Shown here piece after piece: positions 1-7,898 of a stretch of DNA of 63,722 nucleotides. Under the pieces are notes generated by a model that was not told the DNA's origin, made no database searches, and saw only the letters and a list, made by a program, of their open reading frames with translations. A program made the position numbers and the translations under genes. Origin of the DNA: Acidimicrobiaceae bacterium (lineage in GTDB: Bacteria; Actinomycetota; Acidimicrobiia; Acidimicrobiales; Aldehydirespiratoraceae); the NCBI GenBank assembly GCA_026706815.1, contig JAPOYA010000042.1:1-63722 (forward strand). The letters run 5' to 3'. Numbering within the stretch: position 1 is the first letter of the stretch; the number at the start of each line of letters is the position of its first letter.

Positions 1-2
1 CC

Positions 3-293
3 TCCAAAGCCTTCGCCGAAGCCTGCCGGCGGCTCGGCATCGCCCGATCCACCGGGCGCACCGGCAACGCCTTGGACAACGCCCCGGCCGAGTCCTTCTT
101 CTCCACCCTCCAACACGAACTCATCGACCAGTGCTCCTGGGCCACCAAAGCCCAGGCCCGCCAAGAGATCACCACATGGGTCCACGACTGGCACAACCAA
201 CACCGCCTCCACTCAGCAATCGGCATGGTCCCACCAGTAGAATACGAACTCGCCCACACCCCCAACCCCTACAACCAACCTCTCCACGATTAG
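3..293 (+). CDS. IS3-family transposase (OrfB), C-terminal part only
   Basis: The frame is open from the window edge, so the 5' end lies outside. The visible part is the end of an rve integrase core: the DNAPAE block, which carries the final Glu of the DDE triad, followed by SFFSTLQHEL and the typical tail with HDWHNQHRLHSAIGM and P-V-E-Y. It would catalyse cut-and-paste or copy-out movement of an IS3-type element. No terminal inverted repeat could be delimited after the stop, so the right end of the element is unknown. Confidence 0.85.
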   Translation, partial: SKAFAEACRRLGIARSTGRTGNALDNAPAESFFSTLQHELIDQCSWATKAQARQEITTWVHDWHNQHRLHSAIGMVPPVEYELAHTPNPYNQPLHD

Positions 294-326
294 GGGGGAA
301 GCTCACATCCATGCACGGCTCTCGCG

Positions 327-884
327 TTGGTGACGTCCGATCAGGCTCTGCTGGCCTACATGCTCCAAGATGTGCGGGTGTTGGCGCGGCAGGTCGACAG
401 CCGCGAGATTGATCTCCAGCGCTACGAAACGCTGCATTGGGATGTCCATGGTTTGGCGCGACGCGCGGTGATCTGTGATCCGGAGGCGCTCGCGCAGCCA
501 GTGGAGCGCTGCGTGGTCGGGTTCTTCGGCGAGCGACGACCTGAAGCCTCTCAATCCGTGGTGGATGACATTGAGGTGGACCTTCTTTTGGAGTTCAGGT
601 CGCATCCCGGGATCTTGAGCTACAGCTCCACGGAACTAGTCGACAACTACTGGGCAAACCTGGTCATCCACGTGAAGCCGGTCGACTCCCAAGAGTGGCG
701 CAACAGCGACGTGCACCGCCGGGCGGTCGCAGAAATCTCGCCTCGGCAGTACCGGTCGGTGCGAATTCACAATGGTCGGCTGCCCGGCGGTGTTGTGGGC
801 AGCGGCGCGATAACGATCGACCGAACCAAGTTCTGGGACTACGGCGGCTCAGAAATCTGGGAAGCCGTGCGCGATTACTCCTGA
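327..884 (+). CDS. conserved-looking hypothetical protein (185 aa)
   Basis: TTG start at 327; an ATG-started version is not available near the 5' end. No recognisable family, signal peptide or membrane segment. The second half (from about residue 85) is compositionally balanced and protein-like, with a region rich in Trp, Tyr and Asp and the ending WDYGGSEIWEAVRDYS. It follows the transposase tail by about 30 bp and ends 10 bp inside the convergent rhodanese gene. Its position between mobile-element pieces suggests accessory cargo. The true start is uncertain. Confidence 0.5.
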   Translation: MVTSDQALLAYMLQDVRVLARQVDSREIDLQRYETLHWDVHGLARRAVICDPEALAQPVERCVVGFFGERRPEASQSVVDDIEVDLLLEFRSHPGILSYSSTELVDNYWANLVIHVKPVDSQEWRNSDVHRRAVAEISPRQYRSVRIHNGRLPGGVVGSGAITIDRTKFWDYGGSEIWEAVRDYS

Positions 885-1261
885 GCCGCTCTCCAAGCGC
901 GATAGCCGCCGACCAGGTCGGTGACGGCAGTGAACCCCATCTTTTGAAGGTCCGCGGCAGCGAGGCTCGAAGCGTAGCCCTCGTTGCACATGATGATGAT
1001 CGGCGTATCGGCCTCGATATCGCCGATCCGCGCTTCGGAATTCGGATCGAGCCGCCACTCCAGCACGTTGCGTTCGATGATCAGCGCTTGTGGATGGACG
1101 CCCTCTTCTCGGTGGAAGGAGTCTGGGCGAATGTCGATGAGGATTGCTCCAGCATCCAATATCTCGGACAGCTCGGCAGGCTTGACTCGATTGAGATCCC
1201 GGCGCGCGTCCGCAAGCCTCTGTTGAATCGAAGTGACTCTAGTTTGTGGTGCGGGTTTCAA
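875..1261 (-). CDS. rhodanese-like domain protein
   Basis: Single rhodanese domain of 128 aa, a usual length for stand-alone thiosulfate/polysulfide:acceptor sulfurtransferases. An early DIRP segment is followed by the substrate loop around Cys92 in MCNEGYASS and a terminal GGYRAW helix. The persulfide-forming Cys is present, so it should be active, in the cytoplasm because no signal peptide is seen. A decayed second copy of its 3' half lies about 0.8 kb away at 1733-1830. The physiological acceptor cannot be read from the neighbours. Confidence 0.8.
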   Translation of the reverse strand: MKPAPQTRVTSIQQRLADARRDLNRVKPAELSEILDAGAILIDIRPDSFHREEGVHPQALIIERNVLEWRLDPNSEARIGDIEADTPIIIMCNEGYASSLAAADLQKMGFTAVTDLVGGYRAWRAAQE

Positions 1262-1389
1262 GGCTTCAACAATATCGTCCGTGCAGATCGATCTGAGCTT
1301 CGAAGTCGCCGAACTGCTTCTGGTTGGCGCCCACCGCTGAAGTCTCGTCTTAGCAGGTCCGACAGGGCCGCTGCGCCGGGGTTCCGGTG

Positions 1390-1735
1390 ACGGGGACCTG
1401 TTTGTGGGCCTGGGTGTTGTTGGTTGTGTTGTTCAGCGTGGGCGGCGGGGGTGGGCCCGTCGGGTGGTCGGTGGGGTCGGTGGTGATTGTGTTCGGTTCG
1501 CCAGTGGTTGATGACGACGCGGGCTTCGAGCGGGTTAGCGGAGTCTTCGCTGTTGGGGCATTCGTCGCGGGGTCTGCTATTGAGCGACTCGGTGTGGCTG
1601 TTGTGCCGAGGTGCTAGCGGGTTCGGTGTATGCGGTGTGTGTGCCCGGGAGGCGGTGCCGGTCTCGCAGGGCGGCGGGTTCGGGCCGTTGCCCATGCGTG
1701 GGTGCTGTGGTGCGCCTCGCTGGGCGGCGATCATC
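1390..1735 (-). pseudogene. remnant of an IS3-family transposase
   Basis: In the minus strand, between about 1590 and 1390, the translation reads ESLNSRPRDECPN, then EARVVINHWRTEHNHHRPH, then GPTPAAHAEQ. This is the recognisable C-terminal end of an IS3-family OrfB (the ESFNxRxRDEC and NxxRPHxxL motifs). No catalytic core or start codon is present. It lies between the intact rhodanese gene and a fragment of a second rhodanese copy, consistent with an old insertion followed by decay. The upstream limit is approximate. Confidence 0.65.
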
Positions 1736-1830
1736 CACCGATCAGGTCGGTAGTCGCGGAGAAGCCCATCTTTTGAAGGTCTGCTGCGGCGAGACTCGAG
1801 GCGCACCCTTCGGTGCACACATCTCCCGCG
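1733..1830 (-). pseudogene. fragment of a second rhodanese gene
   Basis: About 90 bp here closely match the 3' part of the rhodanese gene at roughly 905-990, including the shared block cccatcttttgaaggtc. The translation reproduces the active-site loop region (C-T-E-G-C-A-S-S) and the LAAADLQKMGF segment, then breaks off. There is no start codon and no complete domain. It is the leftover of a duplicated rhodanese gene disrupted by the neighbouring IS remnant. Confidence 0.65.
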
Positions 1831-1862
1831 CAGGCGCATCCGAACATTTCTGGACGTAGGGC

Positions 1863-1893
1863 TTGACAGGGCAAAAAAAAAAAAAGGTATGTA
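1863..1893 (+). promoter_or_regulatory. sigma-70-like promoter with an A13 spacer tract
   Basis: A perfect TTGACA -35 box lies at 1863-1868 and a TATGTA -10 candidate at 1888-1893 (19-bp spacer). A run of 13 A residues lies between them. The predicted start site is within a few bases of the ATG at 1903, so the transcript would have almost no leader. The A tract is conspicuous in this GC-rich genome; it could bend DNA, and its length could vary by slippage and so tune spacer length. Confidence 0.5.
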
Positions 1894-1902
1894 GTAGCGG
1901 CT

Positions 1903-3765
1903 ATGAAGAGCCGTTTCAGTTATGCATCCAGTTGGTTCAAGGCATCGATTGTTAGGAGGTGGTTTAGAACTCGTCCCTGCGAAGGAGAGAAGGATTCGGT
2001 TGCCCGGTATCGCCGGGGACTCAGTCCGTGGCGTGTTCTGCTTTCTTCTCTAGCACTATCCGTTTTGGTTTTGGGGCTCTCAACGGCTCCAGAGTTGCCT
2101 TTGCCGCTGACACCAACCGCAATGGCGCACGAAAAGGTGGAAACCTATCAGGTCAGGGTGGCTCCGTTCACGAAGACGGAGCCTGTCTTCAACTATGAGG
2201 ATCGGACGATCCAGGTGAGGGTGGCACCGCTCTCGAGAACTGTGCCTGTCTACAAGTTTGAGCTCCGGACGATTCGGGTGAGGGTGAAGCCGTTCTCGAA
2301 GACGGAGCCGGTTTTCAACTATGAGGATCAGAAGCGTCAGGTGAGGGTGAAGCCGTTCACGAGAACCGTTGCTGCGTACAACTACGAAACACGGGAAGCT
2401 TGTCACCCCCTTTACGGCTGCTCAACATCGCGAGTGAGGGTAGAGCCGTTCACGAGAACTGTGCCTGTCTACAAGTTTGAGCTCCGGACGATTCGGGTGA
2501 GGGTGAAGCCGTTCTCGAAGACGGAGCCGGTTTTCAACTATGAGGATCAGAAGCGTCAGGTGAGGGTGAAGCCGTTCACGAGAACCGTTGCTGCGTACAA
2601 CTACGAAATCCAGACGACTCAGGTAAGGGTAGAGCCGTTCACGAGAACTGTACCTGTCTACAACTATAAGACCTTAACACGAAGCGTTCCGCATTCGCAT
2701 TCGACCCAACCGACTACTACTACGACAACAACGTCCACTGTGCCGCCGACGACAACCACGACGACGACTACTGTACCGCCGACGACTACTGTGCCATCGA
2801 CGACTACTGTGCCATCGACGACTACAACCACGACGACGACTACTGTACCGCCGAAAGTCCCTCAGAAGAAACCCAAGAAGTTGGAGTGGATCGCTGAGGA
2901 GCCAAAAATCAGGGCTTCAAGTCTTCGGGAAGGCGACTGCGAATTCGATTCCGAAGTGACAAGCATTCGACCTCGACCTGGTCATGCTTCCGCGACGGCA
3001 ACCATCTCGTACACTTTTTCTTGTAGTTCTCTTCTGTTCGTTCCTCAGGATCCACATGGAGTTAAGTTGTGCGTCGTTGATCATAGCAATTCAGATCAGC
3101 GTCACTGCGTATTGTTTGGCGCCCTTATGTGCCTCTTCTCCTATGAAGATGAGCAAATTCGCGATAAATTCACGGAAAATCAATGGAATAAGTTAATTGG
3201 CGTCACCAAAATTGTGACGGATAACGCACCTTGTGGCAACACACCGGCATGGGTGTTTGATCAAATTGTCGCATCATTTTTGTCGAATCCCGGATCAGCC
3301 AACCAGAACTCTGGTCCGCTCTCTGTCGGTTTCACGACTAATTCCAACGTTAGTCTTGGGAGCTTCAGAACCATAACAAGACAGTTATCGGGTATAGCTT
3401 CCTCGACTTCTGCTGCTTTATTGGCGGTCTTCGGAAATGAATTGAGTCCGTTTGAGGTCTGCACCAGAATCAGAATTGGCCCTCCTGTTTCTGGTGTCGT
3501 AGATCAAACCTGCCCGCGTCTCCCCGAGTCGTTCAAGAAGGACTCGTTAGAGAAGAAGACCACCACCACAACAACAACTACCACCACAACTACGACGGTG
3601 CCTCCCCCGGTGCCGGAGACGGGGCTTCGCAAGCGGCTTCTCGATGCCCAGAGGGCGTATTTGCGCGACCCGCACAACGCAGAGAAAAAGGCCGCATACA
3701 AGGCGCTGCTCGACCGATGGTACTGCTTGAAGCACGGCCCGCTCAGCGGCTACTGCGAGCGCTGA
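1903..3765 (+). CDS. secreted repeat protein with Thr-rich linkers (620 aa)
   Basis: A long basic N-terminus is followed by one hydrophobic segment (about residues 43-62), then an Ala-rich cleavage-like region. Residues about 80-260 are a tandem array of roughly 21-residue units of the pattern V-R-V-(A/K/E)-P-(F/L)-(T/S)-(K/R)-T, alternately ending in PVFNYED, PVYKFEL or AAYNYE. Two blocks are nearly identical at DNA level. A Thr/Pro linker (about 265-320), a globular lower-GC middle with several Cys, a second poly-Thr linker and a 45-residue basic C-terminal domain follow. No known family was recognised. Architecture suggests a cell-surface or secreted protein. Flanking IS pieces and a more AT-rich middle suggest horizontal acquisition. 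Confidence 0.75.
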   Translation: MKSRFSYASSWFKASIVRRWFRTRPCEGEKDSVARYRRGLSPWRVLLSSLALSVLVLGLSTAPELPLPLTPTAMAHEKVETYQVRVAPFTKTEPVFNYEDRTIQVRVAPLSRTVPVYKFELRTIRVRVKPFSKTEPVFNYEDQKRQVRVKPFTRTVAAYNYETREACHPLYGCSTSRVRVEPFTRTVPVYKFELRTIRVRVKPFSKTEPVFNYEDQKRQVRVKPFTRTVAAYNYEIQTTQVRVEPFTRTVPVYNYKTLTRSVPHSHSTQPTTTTTTTSTVPPTTTTTTTTVPPTTTVPSTTTVPSTTTTTTTTTVPPKVPQKKPKKLEWIAEEPKIRASSLREGDCEFDSEVTSIRPRPGHASATATISYTFSCSSLLFVPQDPHGVKLCVVDHSNSDQRHCVLFGALMCLFSYEDEQIRDKFTENQWNKLIGVTKIVTDNAPCGNTPAWVFDQIVASFLSNPGSANQNSGPLSVGFTTNSNVSLGSFRTITRQLSGIASSTSAALLAVFGNELSPFEVCTRIRIGPPVSGVVDQTCPRLPESFKKDSLEKKTTTTTTTTTTTTTVPPPVPETGLRKRLLDAQRAYLRDPHNAEKKAAYKALLDRWYCLKHGPLSGYCER

Positions 3766-4373
3766 GCGCGCCTGCGAGCGGCCCGTCAACGGGTCTGGGC
3801 ATCGCCTAGGTCGATTCTGAGCGCCTCACGCCGTCTCGGGCTGTCTCGGGGCGTCCAGCGCCGGTTGCTCGCTCAATTGGGGCTGTCTCGTCGACACGGC
3901 GTGCCGTCTGGCTGCTATTGCCGGTTCGCGCTTACGCGCTCAGTGCTGGCAGCTGAGTACCGCATCGGGCCGATTCGCCACCGCTGAGCGCTGAGCGGCC
4001 AGGCTTGCCACACCGTCCAGGCGCTCCAAAAAGTTGTTTGGGGACCGCTTCCTCCGCCCGAGTTTCGTAGACCGGCACCTCCTCAGTGCCGTCGCGCCCC
4101 ACGATGCCCGAGGGATTCCCCCTCGGAACTTGCACCCGAGCCTGCCTGAAGAGATCAACCGGTTCGGACGCACCATCAAGCACCGCCTCCAAATCCAGCC
4201 GCCCCATCAGTGTGCCCACCACCCCGCACACCCGCAGCACCAGTGGATCCAGGCCCAAACCACGGAGGGGTTGAGGCCTAGGCCTCAACCCCTCCGTCCA
4301 GTCTCTAGTAGTTCTGGTTGATCCTTTAAAGTCGTGACAACGACTCAGGAACCAGTTGTCACCAAATGATGCT
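3766..4373. other. gene-poor interval with a perfect palindrome
   Basis: About 600 bp between the repeat protein and proX. Reading frames exist on both strands but none has recognisable motifs or a ribosome-binding site. The only clear structure is the 36-bp palindrome at 4262-4297. The interval may be decayed accessory DNA; nothing else can be supported. Confidence 0.5.
4262..4297. repeat. perfect 36-bp palindrome without a spacer
   Basis: The 18-bp left arm (4262-4279, acggaggggttgaggcct) is exactly the reverse complement of 4280-4297, centred on the CCTAGG core. It lies 77 bp past the stop of the minus-strand proX, so it may act as transcript-end hairpin for the proVWX operon, although no U-tract follows. 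Alternatives are a dimeric regulator site or the scar of a mobile element. Confidence 0.7.
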
Positions 4374-5666
4374 CTATTGCAGCGCCAGTGGGATGACCGT
4401 GTCTGGACACGATGGCTCCATCGGCGGCGGCATGCGAGCTGCTTCAAGCCATCCGTCGACCTGCGCTCGATTGTCGGCGATCCAGTTGGCGGCTATTCCG
4501 GCGATGAAGTCTTCGGTGGCGTCATCACCCGCGTTCGACTGGTCGACGTTGGCCAGCGAAACGTCAATGACGGACAACTTGACCTGGCAGAACAGTTCAG
4601 CGGCGTACGGGTTAGCGTTCAGCCACTCGGTGTTGGCCGTGACCTGAATATCTGCAGCCTTCCATCCAAGCTGACAATTGTCTGCGTTGGCTGCGGCGGG
4701 ACAGCTGTCGGGACTGATGTTGGCTTGTCCCGGTGTCTGGTCGTGGCCTTCCCCGCCCTCAAGCCCGGTCGGGTTCGAGTCGTCGATCACTTCTTCCACT
4801 GCGAGCCAATAGACGTTGTCTCCAGGGCGCAACTGGGTGATGTAAGCACTCGGAGTCCAAGTGTAGATCACCATCGGCTCACCAGCGTTGGCTTTGGCCG
4901 TGGCTTCAGCGAACATTGCGTCATATCCGGCCTTGACCTGAGCGATATTCGTCCAGCCGGAGAATGCAATCTGACTGTCGATGATGTTGTCGCAGGTCCA
5001 ACTCTCTGTACATCCATAGATGTCGGCGACGCCGTTGCCTGGAGACTGGTCGTCGGCGTCGAAGGCAGCCAGGATGTCAGGATCGTCGTTGATCTGATCG
5101 AGATGGGTTACTCCATGCTCGTCGGCGAAGGACTTGGTGATCAAGTAACCTTGCAGACCGCCGGCGATCATTTCGTTGCCGACGATCGTGATGTGGTCGC
5201 CAACCATTGAGCCGTCAGGCAACTCTGGCGCCCACCACGAGACGTGACCTGGATACCAGCTGTTCACCCAGAAATCGATATCCCCTTCAGCCATACCCAG
5301 GTACGCCAAAGACGGACCGAGTTCCAGTTCGGAAGGTTCGGTAACGCTATAGCCCAGTTCCTCCAGCATTTGCTTGTAGACCTGCGCCTGGAAATATCCA
5401 GTGGACCAATCAGCGCGGGCCATCGTGATGGATGAGCCTTCACCGGGTGTCATCGACATCTCGGCCATGTCGTCGTCGGCCATGTCGTCGTCGGCCATGT
5501 CGTCGTCGGCCATGTCGTCGTCGGCCATGTCGTCGGCCATGTCGTCGGCCATGTCGTCGTCGGCGCCGGTCGTCGTGGTGTCGGAGTCGTCGCCTCCACA
5601 CGACGCGACGAACAGTGCGAACGCAGCCAACAACGCGAGCCACACAAGCGCTCGTGTCTTAATCAT
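4374..5666 (-). CDS. proX: glycine betaine/proline-type ABC transporter substrate-binding lipoprotein
   Basis: Lipoprotein signal peptide with lipobox VASC (Cys at residue 23), then an extreme acidic linker of repeated D-D-M-A / D-D-D-M-A units up to about residue 70, then an OpuAC-type binding domain. Trp-rich segments such as DFWVNSWYPGH and YTWTPSAYI are typical of the aromatic cage that holds quaternary amines. The start at 5666 is chosen over 5714 because an AGGAGGG ribosome-binding site lies 9-10 nt upstream. It is third in the proV-proW-proX order and would deliver glycine betaine or a related compound to ProW. The exact ligand is inferred from the family. Confidence 0.88.
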   Translation of the reverse strand: MIKTRALVWLALLAAFALFVASCGGDDSDTTTTGADDDMADDMADDMADDDMADDDMADDDMADDDMAEMSMTPGEGSSITMARADWSTGYFQAQVYKQMLEELGYSVTEPSELELGPSLAYLGMAEGDIDFWVNSWYPGHVSWWAPELPDGSMVGDHITIVGNEMIAGGLQGYLITKSFADEHGVTHLDQINDDPDILAAFDADDQSPGNGVADIYGCTESWTCDNIIDSQIAFSGWTNIAQVKAGYDAMFAEATAKANAGEPMVIYTWTPSAYITQLRPGDNVYWLAVEEVIDDSNPTGLEGGEGHDQTPGQANISPDSCPAAANADNCQLGWKAADIQVTANTEWLNANPYAAELFCQVKLSVIDVSLANVDQSNAGDDATEDFIAGIAANWIADNRAQVDGWLEAARMPPPMEPSCPDTVIPLALQ

Positions 5667-5756
5667 GTTTGGGTTTCCCTCCTGGGTTGGGTTTCCTTCA
5701 CGCGCCGAGCTCATGCTCGAAGCGAGCGGACCGTAAGAATAGCCTTTAATTCCTCG

Positions 5757-7898
5757 TCAAGCCACCGGTTGTTCTTTTGTGGCCAGTTGAGCGACCTCTG
5801 ACGTTGATTGAGACTCCGCTGTCGGCTCCGTGTCCGAGTAGATCTTGGCCCTGCGGAACTCGCTCAAGACCGACACCGCGGTGGCGGCCAGGATGCACCC
5901 GCCGATCATTGTCAAAAATGAGCCCACACCGCTCACATAGTTGGGATCGGCTGAACGCACCTGAACAAAAATCCAGCCGAAAGCTGCTGTTGCGACACCG
6001 GCCCCGATACCGGCAGTGGCCGTGCTCCAGCGCCATTGACGCTGCTCGTCGCGACCGAGCAGTCCTGCTGCGGGCAATGTGGTGAGCAAGCCGATCACCC
6101 CAGCAATCAGCGTCCAGATCCCTAGACGGGTCCCTTGGTCACTTACCCCGTCGGTAATGACTCGCTCGGTGATACTCAACTGCGCCCGCAAGGCCGAGAT
6201 CTCAGCGCCAATTGGTCCGGCATCCTCGGGATTGTCTATTGCTTTCTGCCTCAATTCGTCGATTTTTGCTTCTGTCTCAGCGCTCACCACTTGGTCGGTG
6301 CGCTCATCGAAAGACCAACCAGAGAAAGCGCCGATCAGAATCACCAACGCGGCTATGGTGCCGCCGATCACCCGGCCCCATCCGATTTTCAGGCTCAGGG
6401 GGTGCAACGGTGAGTGTTTGGCATGGCGAATCCACATCAGCGAACCAACAGTAGCCAAGAGCCCGCCGGCCAACGCAAGATACACGCCGACACCTGTGCC
6501 TGGAGATGTGCCACCCACGGGTGAGGCCAACATGTAGCAGATCATCATGACGAGCAGAGCCAACGAACCGATCAGTGCGCCGTCGGTGGTAAAGAATCTT
6601 GGCCCGCGGCCAGGCGTTAGGAGTGTCGTCACCACCGCGGCCACGATCATCAACCCGAACGCCAAGGTCAGGTATCCGAACCAAGAGCCTCCCGAGGCTG
6701 CCAGACCGTTGAAGGACTCACCCGCGATGCTCTCATCGGACCGGCGGCCATGAGCGCTGATGAACCCTGCATCGGTGGTCCAGGTGAGGAACACCGAGAC
6801 GATGGCCAGAACGCCTCCCAAAGCAGACACGAGCATCCACGGACGCTCCTTCTCGCTGACCTCGGCGAACGATCCTTGGAGGTTGCTGCTGTCAGAAGAT
6901 TCGGCAGGTGTGTCAGCGCTCTCGTTGACAAGGAGCTTTTCGGGGTCGCGCCGATGCATCCAAGCCAGTCGTATTCTCCTGAATATGCTTCCCTTGTCGC
7001 TTGCCTCAGTCTGCGAGATGCGGTCTAGGACGACCGCAACCAAGAAGAAGGCCAAACCGGCAGAAGCACCGAGGGAGACGTCCTGGCGAGACAGTGCATT
7101 GAACAGCAGTCTACCGAGACCGCCGGCACCCATGATCGCGGCGATTCCCAGCATTGAAATGGCCAGCAGCAGCGTTTGGTTGATTCCGGTCATGATGGCG
7201 GGTCGAGCAAGCGGGATCTGCACATCGAACAACACGCGCCACTCGGGGGCGCCGTAAGCTCTGCTTGCTTCCACCACATCAGCAGGCACTTGGCGGACGC
7301 CTAGATTGGTCAACCGGATCAACGGCGGCAGCGCGAACACCATTGTGACCATCGTCGCGCTCACCGTGCCGATTCCCCAGAAGTAGATGAACGGCAGCAT
7401 GTAGACGAATGAGTGCACGACTTGCATCGCGTCGAGAACCGGTCTCACGACCTGCCAGAAGGCGTCGATTCGCCCACAGGCGACCCCTAGCGGTATTCCG
7501 ATCAGTACGCACAGCAAAACGGACACGCCAATGAACCCGATAGTTCGGGCGGTTTCCAGCCAGAAGGTATTGCCCAAAAGCCCGCATACGGTAAGGCTTA
7601 TCGCTGCGAAAAGGCCGACTTGTACGTTCCTGATCAGTGTGCCGATCACGAAGAAGAACAGGACGACCCAGATCCACGAGATCGGCTCAAGGATCGCTTC
7701 CACGAGGATGTCGTTGAGAAAGGTGAATGGCCACTCGATGATGGCGAGCAGCCACTCCAAATTGACAACAATCCAGTCGACGGCCTGATCGATCCATTTC
7801 CCGAAGGGGATCCGAAAGTCCTCGAGCACTCGGTTGTCGGTCAAATCGTGAGTGACCGATTCGCCAGCTTCGTTTGAGGCCTGCGCTAGAACAGTCAT
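5757..7898 (-). CDS. proW: glycine betaine ABC transporter permease with large C-terminal membrane extension
   Basis: The first half (about residues 1-310) is a normal BPD_transp_1 permease of the ProW/OpuAB family, with several membrane helices and the EAA coupling loop (EASRAYGAPEWRVLF, then IPLARPAIMTGINQ). ProW proteins are usually about 280-350 aa. This one has 713 aa, with a second part of about seven further hydrophobic segments (from about residue 350) and a charged, coiled-coil-like loop near residues 535-580. Its ATG overlaps the proV stop (TAATG), so translation is coupled. The extension has no recognised family and may be a sensing or regulatory domain. No frameshift or fused start is visible. 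Confidence 0.88.
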   Translation of the reverse strand: MTVLAQASNEAGESVTHDLTDNRVLEDFRIPFGKWIDQAVDWIVVNLEWLLAIIEWPFTFLNDILVEAILEPISWIWVVLFFFVIGTLIRNVQVGLFAAISLTVCGLLGNTFWLETARTIGFIGVSVLLCVLIGIPLGVACGRIDAFWQVVRPVLDAMQVVHSFVYMLPFIYFWGIGTVSATMVTMVFALPPLIRLTNLGVRQVPADVVEASRAYGAPEWRVLFDVQIPLARPAIMTGINQTLLLAISMLGIAAIMGAGGLGRLLFNALSRQDVSLGASAGLAFFLVAVVLDRISQTEASDKGSIFRRIRLAWMHRRDPEKLLVNESADTPAESSDSSNLQGSFAEVSEKERPWMLVSALGGVLAIVSVFLTWTTDAGFISAHGRRSDESIAGESFNGLAASGGSWFGYLTLAFGLMIVAAVVTTLLTPGRGPRFFTTDGALIGSLALLVMMICYMLASPVGGTSPGTGVGVYLALAGGLLATVGSLMWIRHAKHSPLHPLSLKIGWGRVIGGTIAALVILIGAFSGWSFDERTDQVVSAETEAKIDELRQKAIDNPEDAGPIGAEISALRAQLSITERVITDGVSDQGTRLGIWTLIAGVIGLLTTLPAAGLLGRDEQRQWRWSTATAGIGAGVATAAFGWIFVQVRSADPNYVSGVGSFLTMIGGCILAATAVSVLSEFRRAKIYSDTEPTAESQSTSEVAQLATKEQPVA

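Noticed and set aside
3932..4447. 171-codon minus-strand frame in the gene-poor interval
   Set aside because: No family, no ribosome-binding site, and it runs into proX. A decayed transposase is possible but nothing identifies one.
5432..5662. Arg-rich and Thr/Pro-rich frames on both strands over the proX linker
   Set aside because: These come from the short tandem DNA repeat encoding the acidic linker and have no independent support.
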